Shown here one piece after another: positions 27,801 to 36,182 of a stretch of 64,000 bases of DNA. The translations under genes were made by a program, and so were the position numbers. The stretch is from Candidatus Methanoplasma cognatum (lineage in GTDB: Archaea; Thermoplasmatota; Thermoplasmata; Methanomassiliicoccales; Methanomethylophilaceae), in assembly GCA_009777615.1 (NCBI GenBank), contig WRLM01000007.1, positions 1 to 64,000 of the forward strand, given 5' to 3'. The notes below the pieces were generated by a model. That model did no database searches. It was not told where the DNA came from and saw only the letters and a program-made list of their open reading frames with translations. Each line of letters starts with the position of its first letter. Position 1 is the stretch's first letter.

Positions 27801-28083
27801 CTCCGGAATAATAACAGTGAATTATGGCGATAAAGTCTCGATTAATGCATATTGTGTTGAGAATTCGAAAGGTTTTCCAATCATTGTCGTTGATAATATG
27901 TTATACATTGCAGGAACTGAATATGCTGTCACAGAGCCATCTGTATTCAGAGCTATAGGAGTAAGCCGTTCTAATGAAGAGGCATCATCGGAAGAATATT
28001 CTTTAGAGGAGATGCTGTTGGTGGGGGTAATATTGATTCTTTCTTTTATGCTGGCGATAACGATGAAGAAACTGCTACAGTAA
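24871..28083 (+). CDS. giant cell-surface protein with C-terminal membrane anchor
   Basis: 1070 residues from the ATG at 24871, which has GAGGA eight bases upstream; a TTG nine codons earlier is rejected. Signal peptide (about 6-30), then a beta-rich region full of short GxL/VxG repeats without clear internal periodicity, a module near residues 920-945 resembling an InlB/Flg_new repeat (YEFRGWYSDSFFASPF), and a C-terminal helix (about 1048-1065, LLVGVILILSFMLAITM) ending in KKLLQ. Base composition is much more AT-rich than the housekeeping genes. Function unknown; adhesin or structural surface protein. Confidence 0.7.
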   Translation: MNSHFKLTLSVIVVAIFSLASISMLSEETEGLVSSLNNGTVIIEGTDDNINCGFYLDRTQDGVLQKGQIVVCKGSDVSGTVKVGTYQSGVFITLAELKLNKANNLKIGVFGTFQSNIGGYGGVSEVLFTVNSDYDGNIVFSQSVELTNGILLVGNYGTPYTFDGGLGGSYSGIIVAGETKVESINTSGLVVSMENNKPSVSGYVNGSHYFLEYANGPSPRLMVVGETTIKYPDTMMLKNNALTNVFNNDYGTLSFADVDVTIAEKSKLIIGTESKIVGDRISIETLLPTEQAILVTEEMVIFGTVNPSKKEVTFSGVEYDKEYNILLVQEPSSGCSDYSWGTIQFLKGPIKNTAEVYFKDAGTLNHADSQRIYHGYSNITKKVTMSYSTFLIEYALLFSNEIYAIGQSYDGRISFDSGLLTTESKILLFLKNSEQGPISHIFFGSMLLDGSGAVDGMGVNVLKDQAPLYSVISTENLTYSDNKQEYNLHFSTHYRWSSALQVEGTIEVMLNDVCISTISASSPLGITLNDRTTGMIKYYAYANAEMPLNTGWITINAAYCEVTPESKNIVIHYFSSLKEILSLSSTAYIIGTYYIGGDISLSNGSSKVEINLSAGSALLIGTGSQNVTVIQPVETVINVSGHGRYEVLSGTVIKRNSAGNDPLSDVSYGKSGEMIFKDIHTALGDSIEGETIYLSRKQPDLVIIQKSCAIKEGVTLQLNNNNLSISNYVTLTVEGAIVSGSKDSSAFSMGIGSKLVVANNGKIEFGGPYASLSRVDIHEGGLVKVVAFVEGEPISGAEYYVAGSLELLNGAISKNMIIEGTVSSKNAIIIENKLIIGTAPSLLSDLTNSANVSDATFYLESGAVAIVYGKSAVSNNNFNGDIVCTEFKSEKETYAKEYANTRSGFALMEELHPELKDYEFRGWYSDSFFASPFTFKQDHKVGEPEVLYGHFLPRKINITLYYNPSIDWTYNGILIGDSGIITVNYGDKVSINAYCVENSKGFPIIVVDNMLYIAGTEYAVTEPSVFRAIGVSRSNEEASSEEYSLEEMLLVGVILILSFMLAITMKKLLQ

Positions 28084-28237
28084 ATAGTTATAAACAGTAT
28101 CTACAACCTTGTGCTCATGAAACACGAAAAGGATCATCTCCTACTTTTACCCCCAATACGTTGCCCTTATCGCCGCTTATAGCGGTTATCTGGAAGTCAT
28201 CGCCTTCGTGGAATACTGGATCCAGCTTGAGACTGTC

Positions 28238-29236
28238 CTACCCGGCATTGTAGTATACCCACTCACCCGCCACATTTATCTCGTCACATAAGACATTATC
28301 ATCTAGCTGCACCCCGTTGCTACCTTCCGTACATACCCTATTGAGTCTTAGGAATTGACCATAGTTATTATAGTATATCCATTTGCCAGCAACATTGATG
28401 CAGGTGCTCATGTCGTCGCACAGCTTGGCATTGTTACTGCCATCAGTACGCATTTTGTAGATTTCTCCATAGGTATAATATATCCATTCATCCTCAAAGA
28501 TAAGGTTCTTAATGTAGCAATCGCTGAGCTTCATTCTGAGGCTACCGTCAGTGCATATCCGGTAGAGCTTGCGGCCATCATCACAATTTCTGTAATATAT
28601 CCACCTTCCTGATGTATAAATGTCTTCGCTCCAATCATCATTCAGCTTTGTCCTATCGCTGCCATCCGCACGTATCTTATAGAGCTTGAGGTCATCGTCC
28701 CAGTTGCTGTAATAAACCCATCCATCATCTACATATATACACATGCTCCAGTCATCGTTCAGTTTTGTTCTGCCGCTACCGTCCGTGCGCATCTTATAGA
28801 GTTTATGATCGTCGTCTCTGCGGTAATAAATCCACTCACCCGTTATGGTGAAATCTCCAACCGGATCGTTGTTCAGTTTTGTTCTGCCGCTACCGTCCGT
28901 GCATATTTTATATAGCCTAAGATCGTCATCCCAGTTGCCGTAATAAATCCACTCGCCCATTATTTTGTATTTGCTCCGCGCATCGCCTATCTTTCTTTTG
29001 CCGCTACCGTCTGTGTTTATCTTATAGAGCTCGAAGCCTTCGCCAGCGCAATAATAGATTGTGTCCCCGACTACCTTTACCTCTCTACAGCGATCATCAT
29101 TTAGCTTAATCTTGTCACTGCCGTCCGTGCGTATCTTATAGAGCATACCATCACTACCATTGTCGCCGCTGGGTGAGCTTGCCATTAGTGATGATGATCG
29201 ACTAACGGTTTCCCACGGGTTTCGTCTCTTGAACAA
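28238..29236 (-). CDS. DUF5050-type beta-propeller protein, ends at a TAG codon
   Basis: About eight repeats of ~38 residues of the form GEWIYYxNxDDxxLYKIRTDGSxxTKLNDD, the DUF5050 pattern seen mostly in Firmicutes. No signal peptide is visible and the first repeat looks truncated. Starts are TTG at 29236 or, more likely, ATG at 29185. The stop is TAG (28240-28238 on the minus strand), the only TAG stop among the genes I checked here. The frame stays open for 40 more codons to a TGA at 28117-28115 with protein-like sequence (LKLDPVFHEGDDFQ). The extended product may be the real one if TAG is read as pyrrolysine. Probable transfer from bacteria. Confidence 0.75.
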   Translation of the reverse strand: MFKRRNPWETVSRSSSLMASSPSGDNGSDGMLYKIRTDGSDKIKLNDDRCREVKVVGDTIYYCAGEGFELYKINTDGSGKRKIGDARSKYKIMGEWIYYGNWDDDLRLYKICTDGSGRTKLNNDPVGDFTITGEWIYYRRDDDHKLYKMRTDGSGRTKLNDDWSMCIYVDDGWVYYSNWDDDLKLYKIRADGSDRTKLNDDWSEDIYTSGRWIYYRNCDDGRKLYRICTDGSLRMKLSDCYIKNLIFEDEWIYYTYGEIYKMRTDGSNNAKLCDDMSTCINVAGKWIYYNNYGQFLRLNRVCTEGSNGVQLDDNVLCDEINVAGEWVYYNAG

Positions 29237-29303
29237 TCATATTGGTTTTTCACAATAAAAGTCTTATTTTCTTTTTTTATTGAAAGGTGTGGTATCTCTC
29301 CTG

Positions 29304-29325
29304 CCGCAGACATATGTGTCTGCGG
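29304..29325. other. perfect hairpin between DUF5050 gene and glyA
   Basis: CCGCAGACA-TATG-TGTCTGCGG, a 9-bp perfect stem. A second hairpin GGTCT-gcaaa-AGACC follows at 29339-29354. The 183-bp gap holds no gene. They precede a T/A-rich TATA-like stretch (about 29385-29395) that would start glyA transcription close to its ATG. Role unknown. Confidence 0.4.
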
Positions 29326-29419
29326 TTTGCATCGGGAGCGGTCTGCAAAAGACCTCCGTATCAAATCCTATGGTAAGACAACCTTTTTTATTTGTGCTAC
29401 AATGGGGTAACAGATACAT

Positions 29420-30703
29420 ATGATGACAGATAACGGTCGTTTCATCAGGCAGAAGGTAATGGAGCACAACAAATGGTTCGAGGAATGCATCCCCATGATC
29501 GCATCCGAGAACCTTATGAGCCCGCTTGCAAAAGAGATCCTGATATCAGATTTCGCGGACAGATACGCAGAGGGGCTTCCGGGAAAGAGATACTACCAGG
29601 GGAACATCTACGTCGACCAGGTAGAAACAAAAGCCACGGAGCTTGCAAAGAAGATATTCGAAGCGGGGTTCGCTGATGTGAGGCCTGTTTCGGGAACGGT
29701 AGCGAACATGGCGGTCCTTTTTGCGTTCGCTAACCCGGGGGATCCGATAACGACCTGCGCCCTCGCGCAAGGCGCACATATCTCTACATGCGAGTTCGGC
29801 GCCTTCGGGCAGAGAGGCGTACGTTCGATCAACTATCCGTTCAACACGGAGGACATGAACCTCGACGTGGACGGTACCATCAAACTGCTGAAAAAAGAAA
29901 GACCTAAGATCGCGCAGTTCGGCCTCTCCGTCTTCCTTTTCCCGCCTCCGATAAAGGAGCTTAACGACACATTCACCGAGATAGACTGTCTTGTCTGGGA
30001 GGATTGCGCGCATGTCCTCGGTCTCATCGCCGGAGGGCAGTTCCACAAACCGTTCGAAGACGGCGTCAACATTGTTTCGGCTTCGACACATAAGACATTC
30101 CCCGGACCTAACCACGGGATGATCCTCGGCGCGAACCTTACCGAAGAAGAAGAAAAGAAGATCCAGAAAGCGGTGTTCCCGGGAGTGACGTCAAGCCACC
30201 ACCTCCACGCGATGGCCGCATTGGCGATGACGCTTGCGGAGATGGAGGTCTTTGCAAAGGACTATGCCGCACAGACGTGCAAGAACGCCAGGGCGCTGGG
30301 AGAGGCCCTCTACGAGCTGGGGATCCCTGTGCTCTGCCCTGATCTGGGATTCACGAGGTCTCATGCGATCGCCCTCGATGTCTCCGCATTCGGAGGCGGG
30401 AAGGACTGCGCGCAGCTCCTTGAGGACGCCAACATAATCTGCAACAAGAACATGCTCCCGAATGACACCAGTTCAGTAAGGCCTTCCGGTCTCAGGTTCG
30501 GCACCCAGGAGCTGACAAGGGCCGGCATGAAAGAAAGCGAAATGAAGGCCGTCGCCGAGCTTGTTGCCCGTGTAGTGAAGAAGAAAGAGGACCCGAAAAA
30601 AGTGAAGGAGGATGTAAAAGCCCTCAAGAAGAACTTCACTTCGATAAAATACTGCTTCAATGAAGGGGAACCCGCATACAAATATCATAAGCTCGTAGAT
30701 TAA
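29420..30703 (+). CDS. glyA: serine hydroxymethyltransferase
   Basis: Interconverts serine and glycine, passing C1 units to the archaeal pterin carrier. 427 residues. Motifs: MIASENLMSPLAKE, YAEGLPGKRYYQG, and the PLP lysine in SASTHKTFPGPNHGM (about residue 229). The archaeal form is recognisable from the shorter C-terminal half. Two ATG codons in tandem (29420, 29423); either may be used. Likely leaderless from the upstream TATA-like element. Confidence 0.95.
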   Translation: MMTDNGRFIRQKVMEHNKWFEECIPMIASENLMSPLAKEILISDFADRYAEGLPGKRYYQGNIYVDQVETKATELAKKIFEAGFADVRPVSGTVANMAVLFAFANPGDPITTCALAQGAHISTCEFGAFGQRGVRSINYPFNTEDMNLDVDGTIKLLKKERPKIAQFGLSVFLFPPPIKELNDTFTEIDCLVWEDCAHVLGLIAGGQFHKPFEDGVNIVSASTHKTFPGPNHGMILGANLTEEEEKKIQKAVFPGVTSSHHLHAMAALAMTLAEMEVFAKDYAAQTCKNARALGEALYELGIPVLCPDLGFTRSHAIALDVSAFGGGKDCAQLLEDANIICNKNMLPNDTSSVRPSGLRFGTQELTRAGMKESEMKAVAELVARVVKKKEDPKKVKEDVKALKKNFTSIKYCFNEGEPAYKYHKLVD

Positions 30704-30713
30704 AGGTGCGAAA

Positions 30714-30980
30714 ATGGGATCCGGAGACGAGGCAAAAGAGGGGCTGAATGACGCCGTCTGCGCAGGTTCCGATGATCAGGACGAAAAAAGGCGGGCCGAA
30801 AAAATAGAAGAATACAGCAGAGAAATGGATGAAGTGAAGAAGGAAATGAGGATCGCTGCCTATAACTCGTATTCAACTGGGGAGCCAATCAACGAGAAAC
30901 TTGCCGGCTATTGCGAAAGGATCAACGCCCTTATGAAAAAGATGAACGAACTGGGTTCCAAACAGAAGTCGGGCGAGTGA
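30714..30980 (+). CDS. small coiled-coil hypothetical protein
   Basis: 88 residues, very charged, with heptad-like spacing over residues 23-80 (EKIEEYSREMDEVKKEMR, then INALMKKMNELGS), so probably a helical hairpin. No signal or membrane segment. It begins 10 bp after the glyA stop with a short GGTG-like ribosome site and is probably co-transcribed with it. I do not recognise a family. Confidence 0.6.
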   Translation: MGSGDEAKEGLNDAVCAGSDDQDEKRRAEKIEEYSREMDEVKKEMRIAAYNSYSTGEPINEKLAGYCERINALMKKMNELGSKQKSGE

Positions 30981-31024
30981 TCTTCCACGGCTGCGGCCTG
31001 TCCGATCGGGGGGCGCGGAGACCA

Positions 31025-31051
31025 AATAAGAGGCGCCTGGCGTCTCTTATT
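31025..31051. terminator. bidirectional hairpin terminator
   Basis: AATAAGAG-GCGCC-T-GGCG-T-CTCTTATT forms a stem of about 12 bp with A/T arms giving T tracts on both strands. It sits between the convergent glyA unit and the cbi operon, where a shared terminator is expected. Confidence 0.7.
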
Positions 31052-31054
31052 TTC

Positions 31055-33061
31055 TTATTTTGAAGAGTTAGTCCTGCCATTGCATACTCCGACGTATATC
31101 GGGTTATGCGCCGTCATGAGATGATATCTGCCCGCTTTTTTCGACTTTGATATGTTGACGGACATTATCTCCTCTTCTTCCATATCCAGTTCGTCGATGC
31201 ATCTTACCATTTCGGAGATCGTTTCCAGCGTGATCGCGTTGATGACGAATCTGACCTTCGGATTCTTTCTCAAACACGTTTCCATTATTTCCTTCAGGTT
31301 ACCGGAGGAACCTCCTATGAACACATGGCTCGGTATCGGAAGGTTTTCAAGCACATCCGGTGCCGACCCTCTGATGATTTCCAGATTCGGGACCTTGAAT
31401 CTTTTTTTGTTTTGTTCAATTAGGTCCGCCGCATTGCTTTCCTTCTCAACCGCATACACTTTGCCGTTAGGAACCGTCAATGCCGATTCTACTGCCACGG
31501 ACCCTGTTCCGGCGCCTATGTCAAAGAGAACGGAATCGTCTTCCAGCTTGAGCTTTATGACAGAGAGGGATCTGACCTCTTCTTTTGTCATCGGCGCGTC
31601 TCCTCTTATGAACAGATCGTCACGTATGCCTATGGGGTTCTTCCTGCAGGCTTCGGGATTCTCTATCATCGCTATGCAAAGGCTTCCGAACTTTTGATCC
31701 CGCAGTTCCGACGGCCTTCCTTTTATTATGCACTCGTTCTCATGGCCAAGATCCTGGCCAACTGTGACGTTCACGCGGTCGAGACCGTATTCAATGAGCT
31801 CTTCGCACATGGCCCTGGTTCCTTTGTCCCCGTTGAGAAGAACGATGACCTTGCTGTTCCCGTATACCGCTCCGACGATGTTCGCCCCCTTGCCGTGTGC
31901 GCTCATTAGGAATGCGTCATCCCAAGATGAGCCTATTCTTGAGCACAGGTATGCAACAGAGGACACTCCGCATTTGACCTCCAGTTCGAACACCGATGCG
32001 TCCATCTTCTCGATCATCTTCTTGGCGGCGCTTTGGAATCCGACATCACCGGATACCAGCACCGCGACCCTCCTGTACTCGGGATGTTCGTTGATGAAGG
32101 CGATGACCGGATCCGCCCTGTATTCGAAGAATGAGTCCTGTCCTTTCGAAACTGATCTTACCATCCTTTCGGCGCCGATGAGGAGGTCGGCCTCATCGAC
32201 GGCCTTCCTGGCGCCGATGGTAAGCGTGTCCTCATTGCCCATCCCTATACCTATAACGGACACTTTGCGCCTTGTCTGCGCTTCCGCTCGCACCGGCTCT
32301 ATTCCAAACCTTTTTCCGAGCATCTCCGTCAGTTCGCTGATCTCGTATCCCTCTTCCTCTTCCGGCCTGGATACCAGTATTATCTTTGTTCCCGCTCTCC
32401 CGGCGGCCCTGACCTTTTCCTCGAACCCTCCGGGCTCCCCGGAATCTTTGGTCACCATATATTTTGCATCAATCTGTTTCAGAAGGCCGTAGTTCAATTC
32501 TTCGCAGAAAGGCCCCTGCATGCAGAACAGGTTCTTTCCCTGGAACCCTATTTCCGCGCATGTTCTCGACGCATCGGGCATGGAGAGCACCCTTGCGAAT
32601 ACCCTGTTTCGATAATCTCCGATCGCGGTGTATTTCTCAAGCTCCTTGCTTCCTGTCGTTACCAGTATGTTCCCTTCCGTTCCCTTAAGATACTCGACAG
32701 CTGAAGCAACGTCCGGCACGACGACGATATCGTCATTTATTCTGCTCTCCGATCTGAGCAGACGGATGTATTCCTTCCCCGTGTCCGCGCAGGCCGCCTT
32801 TATCTTTCCGGATATCACGGCCGCATACGGATGGGTTGCGTCGATGACAAAGGAGCATCCTTCTTTCATTATGCGCCTCATCCCTTCCTCACCGAGCCTT
32901 TCGGATGATATTTTGACGTGTCCGCTTTCCTCGATGAACTGTCTTCCGAACTCGGTCGCCACGCATGCGAGCACATCTATGCCGGCGGAACCGAGGTGAT
33001 GCGCGATCTCCCTTCCTTCCGTGGTGCCTGCGAATATTATAACTCTGTCTCCGCTCTGCAT
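31055..33061 (-). CDS. trifunctional cobalamin enzyme CbiJ-CbiE-CbiT
   Basis: A 668-residue fusion of three corrin-ring enzymes. Residues 1 to ~255 are precorrin-6A reductase CbiJ (VIIFAGTTEGREIAHHLG, FVIDATHPYA). About 265-460 is the C5-methyltransferase CbiE (SVIGIGMGNEDTLTIGA, VLVSGDVGFQSAAKK). About 470-668 is the C15-methyltransferase/decarboxylase CbiT (FIRGDAPMTKEEVRSLSVIKL, FDIGAGTGSVAVESA). CbiE-CbiT fusion is known as CobL; adding CbiJ in front is less common. Channelling of unstable intermediates is a plausible reason. Starts 1 bp after cbiG. Confidence 0.92.
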   Translation of the reverse strand: MQSGDRVIIFAGTTEGREIAHHLGSAGIDVLACVATEFGRQFIEESGHVKISSERLGEEGMRRIMKEGCSFVIDATHPYAAVISGKIKAACADTGKEYIRLLRSESRINDDIVVVPDVASAVEYLKGTEGNILVTTGSKELEKYTAIGDYRNRVFARVLSMPDASRTCAEIGFQGKNLFCMQGPFCEELNYGLLKQIDAKYMVTKDSGEPGGFEEKVRAAGRAGTKIILVSRPEEEEGYEISELTEMLGKRFGIEPVRAEAQTRRKVSVIGIGMGNEDTLTIGARKAVDEADLLIGAERMVRSVSKGQDSFFEYRADPVIAFINEHPEYRRVAVLVSGDVGFQSAAKKMIEKMDASVFELEVKCGVSSVAYLCSRIGSSWDDAFLMSAHGKGANIVGAVYGNSKVIVLLNGDKGTRAMCEELIEYGLDRVNVTVGQDLGHENECIIKGRPSELRDQKFGSLCIAMIENPEACRKNPIGIRDDLFIRGDAPMTKEEVRSLSVIKLKLEDDSVLFDIGAGTGSVAVESALTVPNGKVYAVEKESNAADLIEQNKKRFKVPNLEIIRGSAPDVLENLPIPSHVFIGGSSGNLKEIMETCLRKNPKVRFVINAITLETISEMVRCIDELDMEEEEIMSVNISKSKKAGRYHLMTAHNPIYVGVCNGRTNSSK

Positions 33062-33062
33062 A

Positions 33063-34103
33063 TTACTCCTCCCACGGGCCCAGCCGCACGGGTTCTCTAA
33101 CTACGGCAAGCGTCACCCCGCTCTTAGATGTTTTTTTCACTACCAGCTTTCCGTCCGTCGACGCCGCGAACGCCGCCCTTTCGCAGACGTTGTCCACGCC
33201 TGTGATGGCTTTCACCCTTTCCGAAGACGTGAAACCTATGTTTGGAAGCGACGCAAGGTGTTCTGATGAGAAAAAGACGGGCTCCACTTTCATTTTTTGG
33301 GAGAACTCAAGCAATCCTGCCTCATCCCTTTTCAGGTCTATGCTGGCCACGGCCTTTACGCTTTTTACCGAAATGTCCTCCTCTTCCAAAACCTCTTTCA
33401 CAAGGGCCTCGATGCTTCTGACCGGCGTTCCCTTCCTGCACCCTATTCCCAATATGTGGCATCGAGGGGTGAGTTTGAGTGTTCTTTTGAACGGGCCTTC
33501 CGACCTGCCGTATGAAATGAATATCCCTATATCCTCATTACCGTTGAGATCCAGCTCCGGCGGTATCCCATCCGGGATCGGAACCTCCAGCGCCAACCCC
33601 ACTCTTTTGTCGTCCACGATGAGCGAAGATATGTCTTTTACGGCCGCCATATTCCCTATGTGAAGGTTGTTCCTCACCGCATATGAGTCAACGGAGAACC
33701 TTCCGTGTATGTCGGTCGCCGTCGTGACGACCGGTTCCGCGCCGATGCCTTGGGATATCTCTTTTGCGAGATCGTTCGCTCCGCCTATGTGCCCGGAAAG
33801 CAGGGGGATGACGAACCGTCCTGTTTCGTCTATGCATATAACGGCCGGATCCACAGTCTTGTTCTTCAGGAACGGGGATATGTGCCTCACGGCGATGCCC
33901 GCCGCACCAATGAAGATCACCGCATCCGATGTCCGGAAGGATTCCCCTGTCCAAGCCGATACCGATCCTTCGATCTTTTCCGTCCCATCGGCGTCAGCTG
34001 CGGTCTTCGAATATATTTCGCACTCATGCCTGGCCAACGCTTTACGGACTTTCTGCGAAAGTTCGCAGCCTCTTCTGGAAAAAGCTATTATTCTTATTTT
34101 CAT
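33063..34103 (-). CDS. cbiG: cobalt-precorrin-5A hydrolase CbiG
   Basis: CbiG opens the delta-lactone of cobalt-precorrin-5A with loss of acetaldehyde in the anaerobic pathway. 346 residues from the ATG at 34103. N-terminal domain with IIAFSRRGCELSQKV, IGAAGIAVRHISPFLKNKTVDPAV and the LLSGHIGGANDLAKEIS signature; C-terminal CobE/CbiG domain with ILGIGCRKGTP and FFSSEHLASL. Overlaps the cbiD stop by 4 bp. The upstream in-frame extension is rejected because it lies in cbiD. Confidence 0.93.
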   Translation of the reverse strand: MKIRIIAFSRRGCELSQKVRKALARHECEIYSKTAADADGTEKIEGSVSAWTGESFRTSDAVIFIGAAGIAVRHISPFLKNKTVDPAVICIDETGRFVIPLLSGHIGGANDLAKEISQGIGAEPVVTTATDIHGRFSVDSYAVRNNLHIGNMAAVKDISSLIVDDKRVGLALEVPIPDGIPPELDLNGNEDIGIFISYGRSEGPFKRTLKLTPRCHILGIGCRKGTPVRSIEALVKEVLEEEDISVKSVKAVASIDLKRDEAGLLEFSQKMKVEPVFFSSEHLASLPNIGFTSSERVKAITGVDNVCERAAFAASTDGKLVVKKTSKSGVTLAVVREPVRLGPWEE

Positions 34104-35278
34104 GGGCGCGCCTGCTCCTTTATCTTTTCCATGAGCTCCTTTGCGCCGGGAGTCTCGCCCAGTTTTCCATATTTGGAAGAAAAGACCACGCATTCGGTTT
34201 GCATATCTCCGCCGCTTCTGTGGTTGAGATGGAAAGCTATCTTCTTCATTATCTCTTTCATCGTGCCTTCAATGAGGCGGGCGTCTTTCAGTACGTCTAG
34301 GGCGTCGTCGGTCGATATGCATGACATTATCTCCCCTGCCGTATCGGCGCTGGCTCCGGCCAATATAGAATTGGCCGACAGTATCTCCATCCTGCAGTCC
34401 GCCCATCTGGAGTGGGTGTTCATTATACCGCCCGCCAGTTTGACCATCTTGCCCAGATTTCCCACCAATAGGAAACCTTTGAAACCGAATTCTGCCGCGA
34501 GATCTATCGTATCTCCGATGAAGTTGCTGCACTTGACCGCCGGGTCCCCCTCTGAGCCTTCCGTTTCTTCCCAGAAATCCTTACCGTAATTTCCCGGTAC
34601 GACCAGGATATACTCGTCCCCTCCGGCCCTTCTCATCCTCAGCTCGACCTTTATCGTCTCTATCAAAGCGGTCTCGCTCATCGGCTCAACTATCCCCGTC
34701 GTCCCCAGTATTGATATCCCGCCGATAATTCCCAACCTGGGGTTGAAGGTCTTTTTTGACACGGCCATCCCTTCCGGCACGGATATCGTTGCTGTCAGCC
34801 CGCCAGAATGGCGGAAGCTATCGCAGACATCTTCCAAAGCCTCTCTTATCATGCTTCTCGGAACGCTGTTTATCGCCGCGTCACCCGCTTGCTGGTCAAG
34901 GCCTTTCCTTGTCACCCGCCCGACCCCTTCTCCTCCCTCAATGACTATCCTGCCGTCTGTCCTTTTGCAAACGGTGGAGTATATCAGCATCCCGTGGGTG
35001 GCATCTGTGTCGTCGCCGCCGTCCTTTCTGACCGCGCATGAGACGCCGTCGTAGGATGCCTTTATGTCTTCCGCCTTGAGCGAGAGGACTATCCCTTTGG
35101 GAGTGATGATATCGACGGCGTCCCTCTCTTCGCCGCCGAGAAGTATCGTCGCGGCCATTTTCGAGGCCGCCGCTGCGCACGTTCCCGTGGTGTGACCGCA
35201 CCTCAGTCTTTTGTTATTGACGACCACGTACATGCCGTCGATATCTGCACCGTTGTTCACTGGCCGGGCCGGATCCAT
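34100..35278 (-). CDS. cbiD: cobalt-precorrin-5B C1-methyltransferase CbiD
   Basis: CbiD methylates C1 of the corrin ring. About 392 residues from the ATG at 35278. Family motifs RCGHTTGTCAAAASKMAA, CAVRKDGGDDTDATHG, GEGVGRVTRKGL and ILGTTGIVEPMSE are all present. The open frame continues upstream to 35605 but that part overlaps the divergent cbiF and the operator, so the later start is right. First gene of cbiD-cbiG-cbiJET. Confidence 0.93.
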   Translation of the reverse strand: MDPARPVNNGADIDGMYVVVNNKRLRCGHTTGTCAAAASKMAATILLGGEERDAVDIITPKGIVLSLKAEDIKASYDGVSCAVRKDGGDDTDATHGMLIYSTVCKRTDGRIVIEGGEGVGRVTRKGLDQQAGDAAINSVPRSMIREALEDVCDSFRHSGGLTATISVPEGMAVSKKTFNPRLGIIGGISILGTTGIVEPMSETALIETIKVELRMRRAGGDEYILVVPGNYGKDFWEETEGSEGDPAVKCSNFIGDTIDLAAEFGFKGFLLVGNLGKMVKLAGGIMNTHSRWADCRMEILSANSILAGASADTAGEIMSCISTDDALDVLKDARLIEGTMKEIMKKIAFHLNHRSGGDMQTECVVFSSKYGKLGETPGAKELMEKIKEQARP

Positions 35279-35301
35279 GTATCTCCCCGAATTGATTAGT
35301 A

Positions 35302-35318
35302 TTGGATGTATGTGCCAA
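35302..35318. promoter_or_regulatory. palindromic operator candidate between cbiD and cbiF
   Basis: TTGGATGTATGTGCCAA lies in the 81-bp divergent promoter region, 24 bp from the cbiD ATG and immediately before a TATA-like box for cbiF (GTTATAATAC, 35319-35328). One site could control both operons. Identical over 23 bp to the copy at 7309-7331. Confidence 0.65.
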
Positions 35319-35359
35319 GTTATAATACTTGGTAATACTTCCTGGTCTCGGAATACAAC

Positions 35360-36130
35360 ATGGCGGGAAAGATTTATTTCATCGGGGCAGGGCCCGGCGA
35401 CCCGGAGCTGATAACTGTCAAAGGAAGAAAGCTGATAGACAAGGCCGACGTGATAATATACGCCGGGTCCCTTGTGAACCCCTACGTCCTGAAGGGGTCC
35501 AAACCTTCGGCTGTCATACACAACAGCGCGCATATGAATCTGGATGAGGTCATCGGTGTTATCAAAGAATCCACAGACAAGGGTCTGAAGGTCGTACGCG
35601 TGCACACAGGGGACCCGTCAATATATGGGGCGATCAGGGAGCAGATGGACAGACTTGACGAACTTGATATAGAATATGAGGTCGTTCCGGGCGTGAGCTC
35701 TTTCCTCGCTACTGCGGCCGTCCTGAAGAAAGAGTACACATTGCCGGATGTGAGCCAGACCGTTATCCTTACAAGGATGGAAGGGCGAACCCCCGTGCCT
35801 CCCAAAGAGAAGCTCATAGATCTTGCAAAGCACAATTCCACCATGGTGATATTTCTGAGCATAGGGTTCATCGACGAGATGTGCTCGACCCTGATCGCCG
35901 GGGGGTATGATCCTAAAACGCCTGTCGCCGTTGTGTATAAGGCAACGTGGCCGGACCAAAAGGTCCTGATAGGGGACCTGACGGATATCGCAAAGAAGGT
36001 CAAAGATGAGAATATCGAAAAGACCGCTCTGACAGTGGTTGGAGGATTCCTTGGCGACGAGTACAGTCTCTCGAAACTGTATGACAAATACTTTACGACT
36101 GGATACAGAAAGGGGATCGAAACGGATTGA
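35360..36130 (+). CDS. cbiF: cobalt-precorrin-4 C11-methyltransferase CbiF
   Basis: CbiF adds the C11 methyl group. 256 residues with IYFIGAGPGDPELITVKG, the ADVIIYAGSLVNP motif that separates CbiF from CobA, VRVHTGDPSIYGAIREQM and VVPGVSSFLATAAVL. ATG 59 bp from the shared operator's left end. Followed 52 bp later by cbiC in the same direction. Confidence 0.95.
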   Translation: MAGKIYFIGAGPGDPELITVKGRKLIDKADVIIYAGSLVNPYVLKGSKPSAVIHNSAHMNLDEVIGVIKESTDKGLKVVRVHTGDPSIYGAIREQMDRLDELDIEYEVVPGVSSFLATAAVLKKEYTLPDVSQTVILTRMEGRTPVPPKEKLIDLAKHNSTMVIFLSIGFIDEMCSTLIAGGYDPKTPVAVVYKATWPDQKVLIGDLTDIAKKVKDENIEKTALTVVGGFLGDEYSLSKLYDKYFTTGYRKGIETD

Positions 36131-36182
36131 CCCGCTGACAACCCGGCAAAAAAAGACTTTAAGATATGAGGAGTTGAGAAAA

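Noticed and set aside
35279-35359. AdoCbl riboswitch upstream of cbi genes
   Set aside because: The gap is only 81 bp and lacks the B12-box and the required stems; the palindrome is the only strong element.
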